The notes below the pieces were generated by a model. The model was not told the origin of the DNA. It made no database searches and saw only the letters and a list, made by a program, of their open reading frames with translations. 64,000 bases of DNA from CAZRSW01 sp964602845. GTDB taxonomy: Bacteria; Chloroflexota; Dehalococcoidia; Lucifugimonadales; UBA826. The stretch is taken from positions 83,811 to 147,810 of the forward strand of contig CAZRSW010000003.1 of NCBI GenBank assembly GCA_964602845.1, written 5' to 3'. The stretch's first letter is position 1. The number at the start of each line of letters is the position of its first letter. The translations under genes and the position numbers were made by a program. This document shows positions 54,326-62,678 of the stretch, in pieces.

Positions 54326-55309
54326 TCATTTATACAGTTGATTTTCCGTTAGCAACAGATCCACAATCTTCATTGCACTATCAAATGGGTCATTCGATCC
54401 ACATTGCACACCATCAATAATATTTAAGATTTTGGAATCACTTCGAAGGTCCTCCACATCAACCAAATCACGGATTTTACCTGTGATTATTTCAGCAACT
54501 GCGTCATACATATAACCCACCCTCGAGGATCTCCTTTCGATTTCCAATGACCCATTTGCCCCCATAGTGCGAAATCGTTGGTCCAGAATCTCAAGAAGCT
54601 CATGGATTCCCTCATTTGTATCAGCTCGGGTCTTCACAACAGAAGGGATCGTCACTTCCGAATCTTTAAAAGAAGTCTCCAAAGCATGAACCAGTCTGTC
54701 TGCCCCTAATCTGTCTGATTTATTGACGGCAAAAACGTCTCCGATTTCCATTAACCCCGACTTCATAACCTGAATGGAATCACCTGACTCTGGGACAAGT
54801 ACCACCAAAACCGTATCAGCAACTCTCATCACATTCAAATCGGTCTGCCCCACACCAACCGTTTCGATAATAATTGACCCAAGACCAAAAGCATCCATAA
54901 GATCGGCTGCGATTTTTGCTGATGAAGATATTCCGCCAGGGACACCTCTATTACTCAAACTACGGATAAATACTCCATCATCCAAAAAATGATCTCTCAT
55001 TCTAATCCTGTCACCCAAAACAGATCCACCTGAAAAGGGGCTACTAGGATCATATGCAATAATACCTACTTTGCGGTCTTGTTCTCGTAGCAAAGCTGTC
55101 AAAGCGGCTGTTATGGTGCTTTTACCCGCCCCGGGTGGACCCGTTATTCCTATCACATGCGCAGACCCACAGTAGTCGGATATTCTCTGAGATATGGCAC
55201 TCCGGCTCCTGGGACTCGATTCCATCAGTGTAAGTATCCGCGCCAAAGCCCCTTCATTCCGTGAAACTAAACCATCTACAAGAGCATCTACCGAATATTT
55301 TCTCTTCAT
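54326..55309 (-). CDS. meaB: MeaB-type GTPase (methylmalonyl-CoA mutase chaperone, ArgK family)
   Basis: 327 residues from the ATG at 55309. G-domain motifs GITGPPGAGKST, GIIAYDPSSPFSGGSVLGDRIRM in two parts, IIETVGVGQ and NKSDR. MeaB-type GTPases load and protect cobalamin in methylmalonyl-CoA mutase. A TTG start at 55336 adds nine residues but GGCGGG stands just before 55309. The mutase itself is not in the window. Same strand as the riboflavin genes. Confidence 0.9.
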   Translation of the reverse strand: MKRKYSVDALVDGLVSRNEGALARILTLMESSPRSRSAISQRISDYCGSAHVIGITGPPGAGKSTITAALTALLREQDRKVGIIAYDPSSPFSGGSVLGDRIRMRDHFLDDGVFIRSLSNRGVPGGISSSAKIAADLMDAFGLGSIIIETVGVGQTDLNVMRVADTVLVVLVPESGDSIQVMKSGLMEIGDVFAVNKSDRLGADRLVHALETSFKDSEVTIPSVVKTRADTNEGIHELLEILDQRFRTMGANGSLEIERRSSRVGYMYDAVAEIITGKIRDLVDVEDLRSDSKILNIIDGVQCGSNDPFDSAMKIVDLLLTENQLYK

Positions 55310-55381
55310 ATCCCGCCAAATACCGAGGTGAGACAACTACATTAGTTGAGGTGAGCCTTTTACTTAACTCAAGACCTTTAC

Positions 55382-55846
55382 CTATAATTTCTTCATCAAG
55401 GTTCCCATTTCTACTGCTGTCAAGGCACAATTATACCCCGCGTTCCCTTGCCTACCGCCCGCTCTATCTTTGGCCAATTCCACTGTATGAGTTGCTAATA
55501 CGCCAAATATAACAGGTATCCCCGCTGTCAGTGCAACATCCCCAACACCACGGGCGGTCTCCCAGGCTACCAAGTCATAATGATCCGTCTCACCCTTGAT
55601 AACTGCACCCAGACAAATAATCGCATCATATTCACCGCAAGAAGCCATTTTCGCCGCGACCACAGGTATTTCAAAAGATCCAGGAACTCTGGATACCACT
55701 ATATTATCAGGAGACACATTGTTATGTGACAATCCCAATTCGGCGCCTTCCAACAACTTGGACGTAATAAAATCATTGAATGAGGCAACAACTATACCTA
55801 TACGAAGATTGTGGCCGTTCATATCCCCCTCAACATACCGGCTCAC
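55382..55846 (-). CDS. ribH: 6,7-dimethyl-8-ribityllumazine synthase
   Basis: 154 residues. VVASFNDFITSKLLEGA, VPGSFEIPVVA, CLGAVIKGETDHYD, GIPVIFGVL and RAGGRQGNAGYNCALTAVEM match lumazine synthase. It joins the RibBA and RibD/pyrimidine products to form lumazine. The stop of ribBA and its GTG start overlap by 4 bp (GTGA). An internal ATG near residue 9 is a possible alternative start. Confidence 0.95.
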   Translation of the reverse strand: MSRYVEGDMNGHNLRIGIVVASFNDFITSKLLEGAELGLSHNNVSPDNIVVSRVPGSFEIPVVAAKMASCGEYDAIICLGAVIKGETDHYDLVAWETARGVGDVALTAGIPVIFGVLATHTVELAKDRAGGRQGNAGYNCALTAVEMGTLMKKL

Positions 55847-57069
55847 GAATTCGACTCTTCTTCAGGATTCCCATCTGAGATCATATGTCCCATCCTCTTC
55901 CTCTTGGTTTCCATATAGGCTAAATTCTCTCCTTTATAAGGAGCTCCAATAGAAATTCGTTCAACGACCTCAAGGCCGAAACTTTCCAACCCAACTCTTT
56001 TCGTGGGGTTATTGGTCATCAGTCTCATCCTTTTCACACCAAGATCTTCCAAAATCTGAGCACCCACTCCATATTGGCGTGGATCTGGTGAAAATCCTAA
56101 TGCAATATTCGCGTCCACAGTATCATAGCCTTCATCCTGAAGAGCATAGGCTTTCAATTTATTGTGTATACCTATACCTCGACCTTCTTGCCTCATATAT
56201 AAAAATACCCCCGCGCCCTCCTTGCCTATTGCTTCTAAAGCCAATGGGATTTGATCCCCACAATCACATCTTTCGCTTCCAAATACGTCCCCTGTCAAAC
56301 ATTCACTGTGAACTCTAACCAAAACTACAGAATCCGGTTTTAATACCCCTTTTACCATAGCTACATGCTCATAAGAGTCAACCAAACTACTGTAGGATAT
56401 AGCGTTAAATTCTCCAAACTTTGTGGGAACTCGGGCCTCGGCAACACGTTCTATTAATTTTTCGTTCTTACGTCTATAAGCTATTATGTCCGCTACAGAT
56501 ACGATGCGAAGGTTATGTACTTCGGCAAAGTTCTTTAACTGTTCCATCCGGGCCATGCGGCCGTCCTCTGCCATTATTTCGCAAATCACGGCAGCTTCCT
56601 TGAGACCCGCTATTCTGCAAAGGTCAATCGAAGCCTCTGTCTGACCGGCCCTTTTAAGAACGCCTCCCTCCATATACTTCAAAGGGAAAATATGGCCCGG
56701 TCGCCCTAAATCTTCAGCCTCCGTTTCATCATCAATAAGTACTTCGATTGTAGCTGATCTATCTTGAGCGGAAATCCCGGTAGTGGCCTTTTTAAGTGAA
56801 TCTACTGATACCGTAAATGCTGTTTGAAGAGAAGCAGTATTGGTTTCAACCATAAGAGGTAGCCGTAGTTTATCCAATCTCTCACCGAGCATTGGGACAC
56901 AAATTAGCCCCTTCCCAAATGTCGCCATGAAATTTATGCTTTCGGGGGTTACTTTTTCAGCAGCTAGTACTAAGTCACCCTCATTCTCTCGATCCTCATC
57001 ATCTACTATGATAACCATAGCCCCCGCTTCCAGGTCCTTAGCTCCCCCCACTACATCTTCTAAAGACAT
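55843..57069 (-). CDS. ribBA: bifunctional 3,4-DHBP synthase / GTP cyclohydrolase II
   Basis: 408 residues. Residues ~1-200 are RibB: VDDEDRENEGDLVLAAE, FMATFGKGLICVP, GRPGHIFPL and HTEASIDL-like (TEASIDLCRIAG). The rest is RibA with zinc Cys in CLTGDVFGSERCDCG and GQEGRGIGIHNK-like RQEGRGIGIHNK. It makes dihydroxybutanone phosphate and opens GTP. Between ribE and ribH. Confidence 0.96.
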   Translation of the reverse strand: MSLEDVVGGAKDLEAGAMVIIVDDEDRENEGDLVLAAEKVTPESINFMATFGKGLICVPMLGERLDKLRLPLMVETNTASLQTAFTVSVDSLKKATTGISAQDRSATIEVLIDDETEAEDLGRPGHIFPLKYMEGGVLKRAGQTEASIDLCRIAGLKEAAVICEIMAEDGRMARMEQLKNFAEVHNLRIVSVADIIAYRRKNEKLIERVAEARVPTKFGEFNAISYSSLVDSYEHVAMVKGVLKPDSVVLVRVHSECLTGDVFGSERCDCGDQIPLALEAIGKEGAGVFLYMRQEGRGIGIHNKLKAYALQDEGYDTVDANIALGFSPDPRQYGVGAQILEDLGVKRMRLMTNNPTKRVGLESFGLEVVERISIGAPYKGENLAYMETKRKRMGHMISDGNPEEESNS

Positions 57070-57119
57070 ATGACAAGCACTCCTCTACTAACTAGCTCCA
57101 ACAAACATTTCCACCAATC

Positions 57120-57701
57120 TCAAGATTTATCCACGTAAAGTTTTTCTACATATTTAGCAATGACATCAGCCTCTAAATTAACATAATCCCCCACATGCTT
57201 ATTTCCAAACACCGTATGTGTTCTTGTAAAAGGTATTAATGTGATGGAAAAATATGCATCTTCAACGCCGACAACGGTTAGGCTCACACCATCCACACAT
57301 ACGAATCCTTTCTCCACAACATAACGCATGAAGTGAGTGGGCGCGGATAATTTAATATGTTGCGCATCACCATCGGGAATAATTTCCGTGATTAGTCCGG
57401 TACAATCAACATGTCCTTGTACAAAGTGCCCGCCTAACCTTCCTCCAACCTTTATGGATCTTTCCAAATTGACCATATCCCCCTCCAACAAATTACCTAA
57501 GTTAGTCCTCCTAAGAGTTTCAGGAACCACGTCAATAGTAAATACACATCCAGAAACAGAGGTCACTGTAAGGCATGCCCCATTTACGCAAATACTGTCA
57601 CTAACTCCTAAGTCTCCGATAATTGACTGGGCCTCTATAGCCAAAGCAGGTTGACCAACTTCGCGCAAAATTCCCATCTCTTCAACTATGCCAGAAAACA
57701 T
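57120..57701 (-). CDS. ribE: riboflavin synthase alpha chain
   Basis: 193 residues with two similar lumazine-binding halves. MFSGIVEEMG starts the first; SICVNGACLTVTSV and VDGVSLTVVGV are the matching loops. GHFVQGHVDCTG opens the second. It joins two lumazines to form riboflavin. 50 bp before ribBA and 8 bp after ribD on the same strand. Confidence 0.95.
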   Translation of the reverse strand: MFSGIVEEMGILREVGQPALAIEAQSIIGDLGVSDSICVNGACLTVTSVSGCVFTIDVVPETLRRTNLGNLLEGDMVNLERSIKVGGRLGGHFVQGHVDCTGLITEIIPDGDAQHIKLSAPTHFMRYVVEKGFVCVDGVSLTVVGVEDAYFSITLIPFTRTHTVFGNKHVGDYVNLEADVIAKYVEKLYVDKS

Positions 57702-57709
57702 GTCGCTCC

Positions 57710-58801
57710 TTAATCACAATAACCAGTAATCATAATGTCTTCCCCTAATACATCGTAACTCACATCTACAAGCTTTTTCATATCAGATATGTTTTTACAC
57801 CCTTGCCCCCCAATTGCCGTGATAGCAGTCCTGCCTCCTATTACCGAAGGAGAAAGAAAAGCAACCACTCTGTCAACCAGACCCAGGTCAAATAAGGACC
57901 CTATTAATTCTGACCCACCCTCTACAAGGACAGAAGTTATCATCTCACCACCTAAATACTTCAATAAACCAACTAAATCCACCTTTGTATCCACCCCGGA
58001 TGGAAATGACAAAAACTTTGCACCTTCGTAAGATTCATTCATTATTTTTTCCACGGCAGTAGCTATCAAGATAGGTGCGTCATCGTTAAAAATGGCACTG
58101 TTCGGAGATATTCTGCCGTGGGAATCAATAATTATACGCATTGGTCCGCTCTCCAGGGCATATGACGCTGGTCCTCTTACAGTCAAGCTAGGGTCATCTA
58201 CCATCACTGTGTTTATACCAACCATTATGGCATCACTTTGCGACCTTAACTTATGACCCATCGCTCGAGATTTTGAACCGGTTATCCACTGAGATTCACC
58301 CGTTGACGTGGCAATCTTTCCATCAATAGTCGCCGCGAACTTAACCGTTACAAAAGGCATACCCGTCCTCATAATCTTAATATGCGGGGCCATTAGTCTC
58401 TCTGTTTTTTCTTTAAGAAGACCCACCGTGACTTTTATACCCTCTTCTTTAAGAGTTTGTATACTTTGCCCACTCACAAGAGGATTTGGATCCACAATCG
58501 AGATGTGTACCTCATCTATACCCGCATCAAGTATAGAATTTAAACATGGTGGGGTCTTTCCATAGTGACAACAAGGTTCCAAAGTGACGTAAAGGGAACT
58601 CCCCTCCAGATCTCTCCTCGCACCAGACATAGCAGCAATCTCAGCATGTTGTTCCCCTGGCGACCCAGTACTTCCTTCCCCGATGATTTTTCCATCCTTA
58701 ACCAACACCGCTCCGACCGGGGGGTTCGGTTTAGATTTACCAAGAGCCCTCATAGAAATCATCAGTGCTCTTTCCATGAACACTTCTGTAGATCTATTCA
58801 A
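57710..58801 (-). CDS. ribD: bifunctional diaminohydroxyphosphoribosylaminopyrimidine deaminase / reductase
   Basis: 363 residues. The zinc-dependent deaminase is at residues ~1-150 (HAEIAAMSGA, VTLEPCCHYGKTPPC). The NADPH reductase follows (KFAATIDGKIATSTGESQWI, GINTVMVDDPSLTVR, LVEGGSELI). It performs two steps toward lumazine. Overlaps dcd by 8 bp. This is the first of the four rib genes, and no FMN riboswitch was seen because dcd lies directly upstream. Confidence 0.95.
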   Translation of the reverse strand: MNRSTEVFMERALMISMRALGKSKPNPPVGAVLVKDGKIIGEGSTGSPGEQHAEIAAMSGARRDLEGSSLYVTLEPCCHYGKTPPCLNSILDAGIDEVHISIVDPNPLVSGQSIQTLKEEGIKVTVGLLKEKTERLMAPHIKIMRTGMPFVTVKFAATIDGKIATSTGESQWITGSKSRAMGHKLRSQSDAIMVGINTVMVDDPSLTVRGPASYALESGPMRIIIDSHGRISPNSAIFNDDAPILIATAVEKIMNESYEGAKFLSFPSGVDTKVDLVGLLKYLGGEMITSVLVEGGSELIGSLFDLGLVDRVVAFLSPSVIGGRTAITAIGGQGCKNISDMKKLVDVSYDVLGEDIMITGYCD

Positions 58802-59357
58802 AGTCTCGGTGTATCCTACTCGCGGTCGGATCTACTTGTCCTTGATATTTGCTACCAAGTTCGGGAGACCCATAAGGATAATCAGCTGTTGTAGTCAACC
58901 TCAGATAAGATAGCTGGCCTATTTTCATGCCGAAATAGAGAGTAATAGGGAGATTCGCCACGTTGCTGAGTTCAAGAGTCAGATGTCCCTTAAACCCTGG
59001 ATCTACATACCCCGCCGTGGAGTGAATCAACAATCCCAATCGTCCCAGTGAACTTTTTCCTTCCACCCGTGCCACAAGATCATCTGGCAATTCAATATGC
59101 TCAAGGGTACTGGCCAAAACAAATTCTCCTGGATGCAATATGAAAGGAACGTCATTTCTGATCTCAACCTTCTCCGTGAGATCTTCTGTGCTTTCTCTGA
59201 CATCAATGTACGGTTTACGGGAATTTCTGAAGACTAGAAAACTTCTGTCTAGATGAACATCCACGCTAGCAGGTTGAATTGCCCCATCCCCAAGCGGATC
59301 CACAATGATCCTACCCGCCGCAATCTCTTCCCTTATTGTGCGATCGCTTAAAACCAT
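58794..59357 (-). CDS. dcd: dCTP deaminase
   Basis: 187 residues. IQPASVDVHLDRSF, ARVEGKSSLGRLGLLIHSTAGYVDPG in two adjoining pieces and GMKIGQLSYLRL match dCTP deaminase/dUTPase-like trimers. It makes dUTP from dCTP for thymidylate synthesis. Some members also hydrolyse dUTP. First gene of the dcd-rib-meaB-mutL run; 92 bp separate it from the SIMPL gene. Confidence 0.93.
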   Translation of the reverse strand: MVLSDRTIREEIAAGRIIVDPLGDGAIQPASVDVHLDRSFLVFRNSRKPYIDVRESTEDLTEKVEIRNDVPFILHPGEFVLASTLEHIELPDDLVARVEGKSSLGRLGLLIHSTAGYVDPGFKGHLTLELSNVANLPITLYFGMKIGQLSYLRLTTTADYPYGSPELGSKYQGQVDPTASRIHRDFE

Positions 59358-59449
59358 GCTTCCTCCAAAGTGATCTATCTTATCCCAAGAAATGATAAAT
59401 ACGAATATATCAGCTGAAGTCTACTAGCATTCTCACGAGGTCACAATCA

Positions 59450-60280
59450 TCATCGTATCGAAAATACCACATTTATTGACAGGCTAATCTCTAGTTCTCC
59501 TGACAATATCGGCGTTGCCTTTGGAATCGCCATGGCTCTCATTTCATATCCCACAACTTGAGAATCCCTCCCCTGATCAACTCCTCTCTCACTTAGGGAA
59601 ATTATGGGACCTAGCGACACACCACTTAATTCAGCATAATGCCCGGCCTTCGAAATCGCATCCGATACCGCTCGCTCACGAAGATCATTTAAAAACGGTT
59701 CTCGGTCATCTATATTAAATTCGATTCCATTTATTCTAACGTCATCACCACCAATCGTAGATGCCCTATCAACCACTTTCCCAATATTCTCCAAATCTGA
59801 AATTTTCACATGAAGAACGTTGTTGATGACATAACCCGTCAACACCTGTTTCCCCACAGTCCGACCCTGCTTCAAAACCTCCTGATATTCATACCGTGGG
59901 GATATATCATATCGTCCCGTTTGGATATCGTTGCTTTCAACACCCTCTGACACCACACCCTTAATGACCGATTCCATAAGTCCTGTAGAACGAGATCTCG
60001 CCTGACTTACTGAAAGGTCAAACACCTCTATGCCGATCCTAATAATTGCTATGTCAGGCTCAACAAGTTTTTTACTCTTGCCAGATACCGCTATCGACCG
60101 AACAGGCTTTCCTGAATTAGACTTTTCATCGCTTTTCAGCACTGAATTCTGTTCCTGCACCTGAGCCCTTGGTAAGTTATCTGTAGGACTGTCAGTATTA
60201 CGATCCAGGTCTACGTCACAAGCGACACTTGCTATGGCGAAAAGGAATCCCACTAAGATTGATTTAGAACCTATATTCAT
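59450..60280 (-). CDS. SIMPL (DUF541)-domain secreted protein
   Basis: 276 residues. A signal segment ends near IASVACD, whose Cys may be the lipidation site, though the lipobox is weak. The SIMPL domain spans roughly residues 60-270 (VSGKSKKLVEPDIAIIRIGI; FLNDLRERAVSDAISKAGHYA). The domain is found in periplasmic or secreted proteins of unknown exact function. The ATG at 60280 has AGAGAGG 6 bp upstream; an ATG two codons earlier has less support. Confidence 0.8.
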   Translation of the reverse strand: MNIGSKSILVGFLFAIASVACDVDLDRNTDSPTDNLPRAQVQEQNSVLKSDEKSNSGKPVRSIAVSGKSKKLVEPDIAIIRIGIEVFDLSVSQARSRSTGLMESVIKGVVSEGVESNDIQTGRYDISPRYEYQEVLKQGRTVGKQVLTGYVINNVLHVKISDLENIGKVVDRASTIGGDDVRINGIEFNIDDREPFLNDLRERAVSDAISKAGHYAELSGVSLGPIISLSERGVDQGRDSQVVGYEMRAMAIPKATPILSGELEISLSINVVFSIR

Positions 60281-60380
60281 GACCATCCTCTCTTTTCAAA
60301 GGGCTAAACCGGAGACTTCTTTATATCTGTTGGCGAGGTATTGTAACACCACGTGATCGTAACCTATCGCAACCAGATTC

Positions 60381-60409
60381 TTTTTGAATCTTGCACAACA
60401 AGATATAAT
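60381..60409 (+). promoter_or_regulatory. promoter with TATAAT directly before lepB
   Basis: A perfect -10 TATAAT at 60404-60409. The expected start, 7 bp on, is 60416, the A of the lepB ATG, so the transcript may have no leader. The -35 (60381-60386, TTTTTG) is weak. Confidence 0.4.
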
Positions 60410-60415
60410 TTTTCT

Positions 60416-61036
60416 ATGGCTAAATTTTCTTACATAGGCGTTCCTAGACGGGGGATCAGAGATATCATAGAAACAACGATACTCTCATTGTTTATATTTG
60501 TATGTATGCATTTCTCGCTCCAAAATTACCAGGTTGTCGGTGACAGTATGTTCCCCAGTCTCGAAGCAGGGAACTGCGTATTGACTAATAAGTTAGCCTA
60601 CAAACACATCGATAAACGAAAGTACCCCCAGTTGTGGGCTGATAATAATTCCGGGCTAATATATCCATTTGATTCACCAAGTACAGGAGATATAGTGGTT
60701 TTCCGGTACCCTCGAGATCCATCGAGACATTTCGTTAAGAGAATAATCGGCACCCCAGGCGATCGCGTTCAGATGAAAAAAGGCTCGAATAAGATATATG
60801 TGAATGGCAAAGAACTTGACGGGAAATATATCAGCCCCGTCCCATTTAAATCTAACTACGATTCGGGCTTAATAGGACAGGGCGGATACTATGTCCTCGG
60901 GGATAATAGAGCGATAAGTAACGATTCCCGTGCTTGGGGTTTAATATCTCACAATGACATAATTGGAAAATATTGGTTTCGTTATTGGGAGGGCTTGTGC
61001 ACACTAGCGCCACTACGACATGGCAATCTGAGGTGA
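60416..61036 (+). CDS. lepB: signal peptidase I
   Basis: 206 residues. One N-terminal membrane segment (residues ~17-36) precedes the catalytic domain. Ser44 in GDSMFPSL and Lys108 in HFVKRIIGTPGD form the dyad. The last conserved block is LGDNRAISNDSRAWG. It removes signal peptides outside the membrane. An in-frame ATG at 60353 would place the -10 inside the coding region and so is not preferred; the ATG at 60416 fits the family. Confidence 0.94.
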   Translation: MAKFSYIGVPRRGIRDIIETTILSLFIFVCMHFSLQNYQVVGDSMFPSLEAGNCVLTNKLAYKHIDKRKYPQLWADNNSGLIYPFDSPSTGDIVVFRYPRDPSRHFVKRIIGTPGDRVQMKKGSNKIYVNGKELDGKYISPVPFKSNYDSGLIGQGGYYVLGDNRAISNDSRAWGLISHNDIIGKYWFRYWEGLCTLAPLRHGNLR

Positions 61037-61098
61037 ACAAGTAAACTTAGTAGCAGTCTATATGACCTTAATCTATCAATCATTTTGCTTTAACGCGT

Positions 61099-61176
61099 GG
61101 GCCGGTAGCTCAGTTAGGCCAGAGCATCGGACTTTTAATCCGAGTGTCCTGGGTTCGAATCCCAGTCGGCCCACCA
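61099..61176 (+). tRNA. tRNA-Lys (anticodon TTT)
   Basis: The acceptor GGGCCGG (61099-61105) pairs with TCGGCCC, discriminator A at 61173, then encoded CCA. D-arm GCTC ... GAGC; anticodon stem TCGGA/TCCGA with loop CTTTTAA, anticodon TTT at 61134-61136; T-arm CTGGG-TTCGAAT-CCCAG. All canonical features are present. CCA is encoded. Confidence 0.97.
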
Positions 61177-61370
61177 CCATTATTAACGCATAGAAAGGGG
61201 GTGTCACCACCCCTCAACACTGTTTCAGTTTGGCTAGTTTCGTCACCATTATTTGGCAGAGTGGTGACAAGTTGGTCATATCTTTCCTTCAATTCTGGGT
61301 CCCATTTACGTTTGCCATTCTTCATTAGGCTAAGCAATGTATGAGAGACCCCCAGCATCCTTGCTTGTTG
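61177..61370 (-). pseudogene. fragment of a helix-turn-helix (phage-regulator or integrase N-terminal type) gene
   Basis: On the minus strand a frame contains QQARMLGVSHTLLSLMKNGK and RKWDPELKERYDQLV, which looks like an HTH of the XRE type. It has a TGA just upstream and runs through the tRNA on the other side, giving a nonsense end. So it is a truncated remnant rather than an intact gene. Such HTH segments often sit in small integrated elements beside tRNA 3' ends, as here. Confidence 0.35.
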
Positions 61371-61371
61371 T

Positions 61372-61399
61372 CAACGGGACGGAGGAGTTCGTCCCGTTG
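61372..61399. repeat. perfect 10-bp inverted repeat near the tRNA-Lys
   Basis: CAACGGGACG (61372-61381) and CGTCCCGTTG (61390-61399) with an 8-bp loop. There is no T-run on either side, so it is not an ordinary terminator. It immediately precedes the HTH fragment. Confidence 0.6.
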
Positions 61400-61511
61400 G
61401 ACAGGTGCTAGATTTTGGTTAAATACACCCAAATCCTGATGGTTAATGTGAGTTTCGTTGGCTACGATAAATTCAAATAATGAAATTAGATTACATCGGA
61501 GGATGAGTGAT

Positions 61512-62132
61512 ATGAATTCCAAAGTATTTGGATCTTTCATGATTGTTGGACCAATTCTTGCAATGGTTATGTGGTCAGTATTTGTGCCTGAAGTTGGCGA
61601 CCTAAGCATTTCTGATGGGTTGGATAAGCTCATAGCAAATGACGTTGCCGTTAGGTTCGGCTCCCTAGTTGGAGCTATCGGATTTCTTTTAATGCTCCTC
61701 GGTCTCTTTTTCCTATCACGTACGTTACGAAGTGGAAATTCTACAGGCATCATCTGTGCTGAAATATCAGGATTGATGTTGATATCCATGTTTGCTTTAG
61801 TGTTTGTTTGGGAAGGTGCAGCTGTAGATGCGCTGGACCAAGCAGTAACAGATAGGGCTGCTGCTGAAGGGATATTGATCGCTTCCGAAATTACAGGGGC
61901 ATTTGGTGATGTACTAATCACCGCCACTATTTTCCTATTGGGCGTTGCCTTGGCGGTGCAAAGAAAGTTCCACGTAGTTGTTGGCTGTCTCGTCATGCTA
62001 GTGGCTATCTGCGCGTTTCTTAACGGGATTATTTCTGAGGGGCCAGACATAATGGGGTTCGTGGGTTGGATGGGAATCATGCTGATGACGATCATTATGG
62101 GTATATGGTCTGTCGTCCAAAAAGAAAATTAA
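61512..62132 (+). CDS. small integral membrane protein (DUF-type, unrecognised)
   Basis: 206 residues from the ATG at 61512, chosen because GGAGG (61498-61502) is 9 bp upstream. There are about six hydrophobic segments, e.g. SFMIVGPILAMVMWSVF, GAIGFLLMLLGLFFL, MLISMFALVFVW and a C-terminal MGIMLMTIIMGIWSVV. It looks like a DUF4386-like or related small multipass protein. Function unknown. It lies in the accessory-looking stretch after tRNA-Lys. Confidence 0.7.
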   Translation: MNSKVFGSFMIVGPILAMVMWSVFVPEVGDLSISDGLDKLIANDVAVRFGSLVGAIGFLLMLLGLFFLSRTLRSGNSTGIICAEISGLMLISMFALVFVWEGAAVDALDQAVTDRAAAEGILIASEITGAFGDVLITATIFLLGVALAVQRKFHVVVGCLVMLVAICAFLNGIISEGPDIMGFVGWMGIMLMTIIMGIWSVVQKEN

Positions 62133-62179
62133 CGATAGGCATTCCTAGAGACTAGGTACTGAACTCCTCATAAGTCAGC

Positions 62180-62524
62180 ATGAAGCGGTTAATAACTGTC
62201 ATGGTCTCAATCTTGCTCTTGGTAGGATGTAAGGCTGATACACCAACCCTAATAGTCGACACTCCCAAGTTTGCACGAGGTGAGGCGGGAGCGTTAGCCC
62301 AAGATTGGCTTTTTAACAGTGATTGCCACATGTTGAAAACGAGTTTTTTACAACAAGGCAGAGGGCTGGAAAGATGGACTGAGAGATATGTGGGAAATGG
62401 AAAATGGGAAGTCAAAGCGAGCGCCCCTCGTGGTTGGGCCGCTGAATGGGAAGTGATTGAACAGTCCTTGTCGGTTCAGTTACTAAGCCATACCTGGGCA
62501 CCAACACCTTCTATACCTTGTTAA
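62180..62524 (+). CDS. small lipoprotein
   Basis: 114 residues. Signal peptide MKRLITVMVSILLLVGCKAD with a lipobox LVGC, cleaved before Cys17. The mature part is polar with a Trp-rich centre (LERWTERYVGNGKWEVKA) and no recognised domain. It probably sits on the outside of the membrane. A 48-bp gap separates it from the membrane protein upstream. Confidence 0.7.
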   Translation: MKRLITVMVSILLLVGCKADTPTLIVDTPKFARGEAGALAQDWLFNSDCHMLKTSFLQQGRGLERWTERYVGNGKWEVKASAPRGWAAEWEVIEQSLSVQLLSHTWAPTPSIPC

Positions 62525-62617
62525 TGTCCTACGGGGTTTCTGTGAGGCACACTCTCTTAAAAGTGTAGAATCATATTGACTTGGAATACTACACTGATTC
62601 TCTCGTCAACATATAGT

Positions 62618-62646
62618 TTGTCTTGGAAAAGTTGGTACACTAGAAT
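62618..62646 (+). promoter_or_regulatory. sigma70-type promoter for the 2-hydroxyacid dehydrogenase
   Basis: TTGTCT (62618-62623), 17-bp spacer, TAGAAT (62641-62646). AGGAGG (62669-62674) then lies 4 bp before the ATG. Confidence 0.6.
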
Positions 62647-62678
62647 AACAACCTCAATTAAAAAAATTAGGAGGAAAA

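Noticed and set aside
61198..61213. GGGGTG-TCAC-CACCCC hairpin after tRNA-Lys as a terminator.
   Set aside because: The stem is good but no T-run follows, and it lies within the HTH fragment; left unassigned.
61325..62095. Long open frame on the minus strand (256 codons) opposite the small membrane protein.
   Set aside because: The plus-strand frame has a good ribosome-binding site and clean transmembrane segments; the minus frame shows low-complexity Pro/Ser/Thr content typical of antisense to a hydrophobic gene.
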